64,000 nucleotides of DNA. Source: Pseudodesulfovibrio alkaliphilus (GTDB lineage: Bacteria; Desulfobacterota; Desulfovibrionia; Desulfovibrionales; Desulfovibrionaceae). Positions 63,144 to 64,000 of this stretch are shown in pieces. The notes under the pieces are model-generated. The model saw only the letters and a program-made list of their open reading frames with translations. It did not search any database and was not told where the DNA came from. How positions within the stretch are numbered: the stretch's first letter is position 1; each line of letters starts with the position of its first letter. The stretch spans positions 248,001 to 312,000 of the forward strand of contig NZ_WODC01000001.1 of NCBI RefSeq assembly GCF_009729555.1, given 5' to 3'. The translations under genes were made by a program, and so were the position numbers.

Positions 63144-63793
63144 TGCGACGCACACGCCTTATCCCGGCCTTGGCCCTGTGCCTTGTTCTGCTCGTCACCG
63201 CAGGTTGCGGCACGCCCCAGCGCACGGCGGCCGTCCCCAGGCCCGAAGGCAAGCTGGCCGTAGTCGGGTTCACCAACCCCATCTACAACTGGCAGCTCCT
63301 GGCCGGATACCTGGATGAAGAAGGCCGCCCCGTACCCGACGGCACACTCTCGGCGCTTGATTCTGTCCTCATCGACACTTTGCACCGCCATCAGGTCTAC
63401 GATTTCATCACGCCCGACTCGGTGGCCCCCTGCCAGGAGCTGGTGGTCTTTGAAGAATCGGGCATGCCCAAGCTCTCTTCATGGAAATACTGGCTGGGCG
63501 TGGGCAAATGCGTCCAGGCGGACGTTCTCCTCGTACCCCAGGTCACTCACTGGCGCGAGCGCGAAGGCACCACCAGCGGGGTGACACACGCCGCCTCGGT
63601 GGCGCTTGAATTCTTTCTCATCGATGTGAAAAACGAGCGCATGACCCGAGCCCGGTATGAGGAAACCCAGGTCGGACTGCTGGAAAACCTCTTCACCGCC
63701 CGCAAATTCGCCGACCGGGGTGGCGCCTGGGTGACAGCCACCCGTCTGGCCTCGGACGGCATCGAAGAAAAACTCATGGAACTTGGCTTATGA
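63143..63793 (+). CDS. Lipoprotein of unknown function within the his operon
   Basis: 216 residues. The lipobox VTAGC (Cys at about 22) follows a Leu-rich signal. The mature part starts with [28 protein letters not shown] and contains [19 protein letters not shown] and [13 protein letters not shown], the pattern of GNA1162/curli-assembly-like envelope lipoproteins that begin with a KLAVVGF strand. No enzyme motif. It overlaps hisB by one base and hisA by four, so it is translated with them. Confidence 0.75.
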   Translation: MRRTRLIPALALCLVLLVTAGCGTPQRTAAVPRPEGKLAVVGFTNPIYNWQLLAGYLDEEGRPVPDGTLSALDSVLIDTLHRHQVYDFITPDSVAPCQELVVFEESGMPKLSSWKYWLGVGKCVQADVLLVPQVTHWREREGTTSGVTHAASVALEFFLIDVKNERMTRARYEETQVGLLENLFTARKFADRGGAWVTATRLASDGIEEKLMELGL

Positions 63794-64000
63794 TTCTCTT
63801 TCCCGCCGTTGACATCAAGAACGGCCAGTGTGTCCGCCTCGCCCAGGGCAGGGAGGACCAGGTCACGGTCTTTAGCGCCGACCCTGTGGAGCAAGCCCTG
63901 CGCTGGGCCGACCAGGGCGCCCGCTACCTGCATGTGGTGGACCTCGACGGTGCCTTTTCGGGACTGCCCCGCAACTTCGAGCTGATCCGCTCCATCTGCG
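63790..64000 (+). CDS. hisA: HisA, 3' part outside window
   Basis: The first 70 residues are present: [19 protein letters not shown] with the catalytic Asp8, then [13 protein letters not shown]. It is the phosphoribosylformimino-5-aminoimidazole carboxamide ribotide isomerase, a TIM barrel of histidine synthesis. The ATG overlaps the stop of the lipoprotein gene (ATGA). The window ends within the gene. Confidence 0.93.
   Translation, partial: MILFPAVDIKNGQCVRLAQGREDQVTVFSADPVEQALRWADQGARYLHVVDLDGAFSGLPRNFELIRSIC

Overview
The window looks like a chromosomal segment of a GC-rich sulfate-reducing deltaproteobacterium of the Desulfovibrio/Pseudodesulfovibrio type. This rests on gene content: a CcmH-less cytochrome c maturation operon whose CcmE has CxxxY instead of HxxxY, indolepyruvate:ferredoxin oxidoreductase, HypF, several BON-domain envelope proteins, a pseudouridine synthase/dephospho-CoA kinase fusion, and a dispersed intergenic palindromic repeat of a kind I associate with this group. 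I recognised no rRNA, tRNA, CRISPR array, insertion sequence or prophage.

Layout. 1-1.9 kb: end of a BON protein and an archaeal-type phosphoglycerate mutase. 1.9-5.6 kb: a predicted Fur-controlled metal-uptake cluster (binding protein, outer-membrane barrel, Fur-family regulator, small secreted Cys protein) with sigma70 promoters overlapped by Fur-box-like sites. 5.6-12.5 kb: rhomboid protease, RluD-CoaE fusion, upp-uraA uracil salvage, a repeat element, a glycosyltransferase and MscS. 12.5-18.2 kb: lpxB, a Gfo/Idh oxidoreductase, a BON lipoprotein, and a PAP2/ArnT-like pair, all fitting envelope and lipid A biology. 18.3-22.9 kb: a Maf-type flagellin-glycosylation protein, then a striking fusion of cysteine synthase to a cysteinyl-tRNA synthetase whose catalytic motifs are destroyed, then an AT-rich orphan membrane protein. 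23-29.3 kb: proA and an operon of a YfgM-like protein, iorA, iorB and a sigma54 activator.

29.4-35.6 kb is an accessory-looking block with three paralogous large glycosyltransferases (shared YSWNK and NVGAPAARNWL motifs) around a SLOG-like gene. 35.6-46.7 kb: cold-shock protein, ModF-like double ABC protein, second repeat copy, DUF362 protein, hypF, a serine-synthesis pair (serA and a class V aminotransferase), nadD, a GT9 heptosyltransferase-like gene and a CNNM/CBS protein. 46.7-52.4 kb: ccmE, a 584-base gap with a structured RNA candidate and a possibly bistable leader, then ccmFABCD and a TPR protein. 52.5-57.6 kb: livJHMGF branched-chain amino acid transport. 57.7-60.8 kb: guaB-guaA. 60.8-62.4 kb: tatB-tatC, with an unusually enlarged TatC. 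62.5 kb to the end: hisB, a lipoprotein and the start of hisA, overlapping one another.

Most genes are housekeeping. The items that most deserve a second look are the CysK/dead-CysRS fusion, the three YSWNK glycosyltransferases, the RNA structures between ccmE and ccmF, and the enlarged TatC. All functional names are by motif recognition without database searches.
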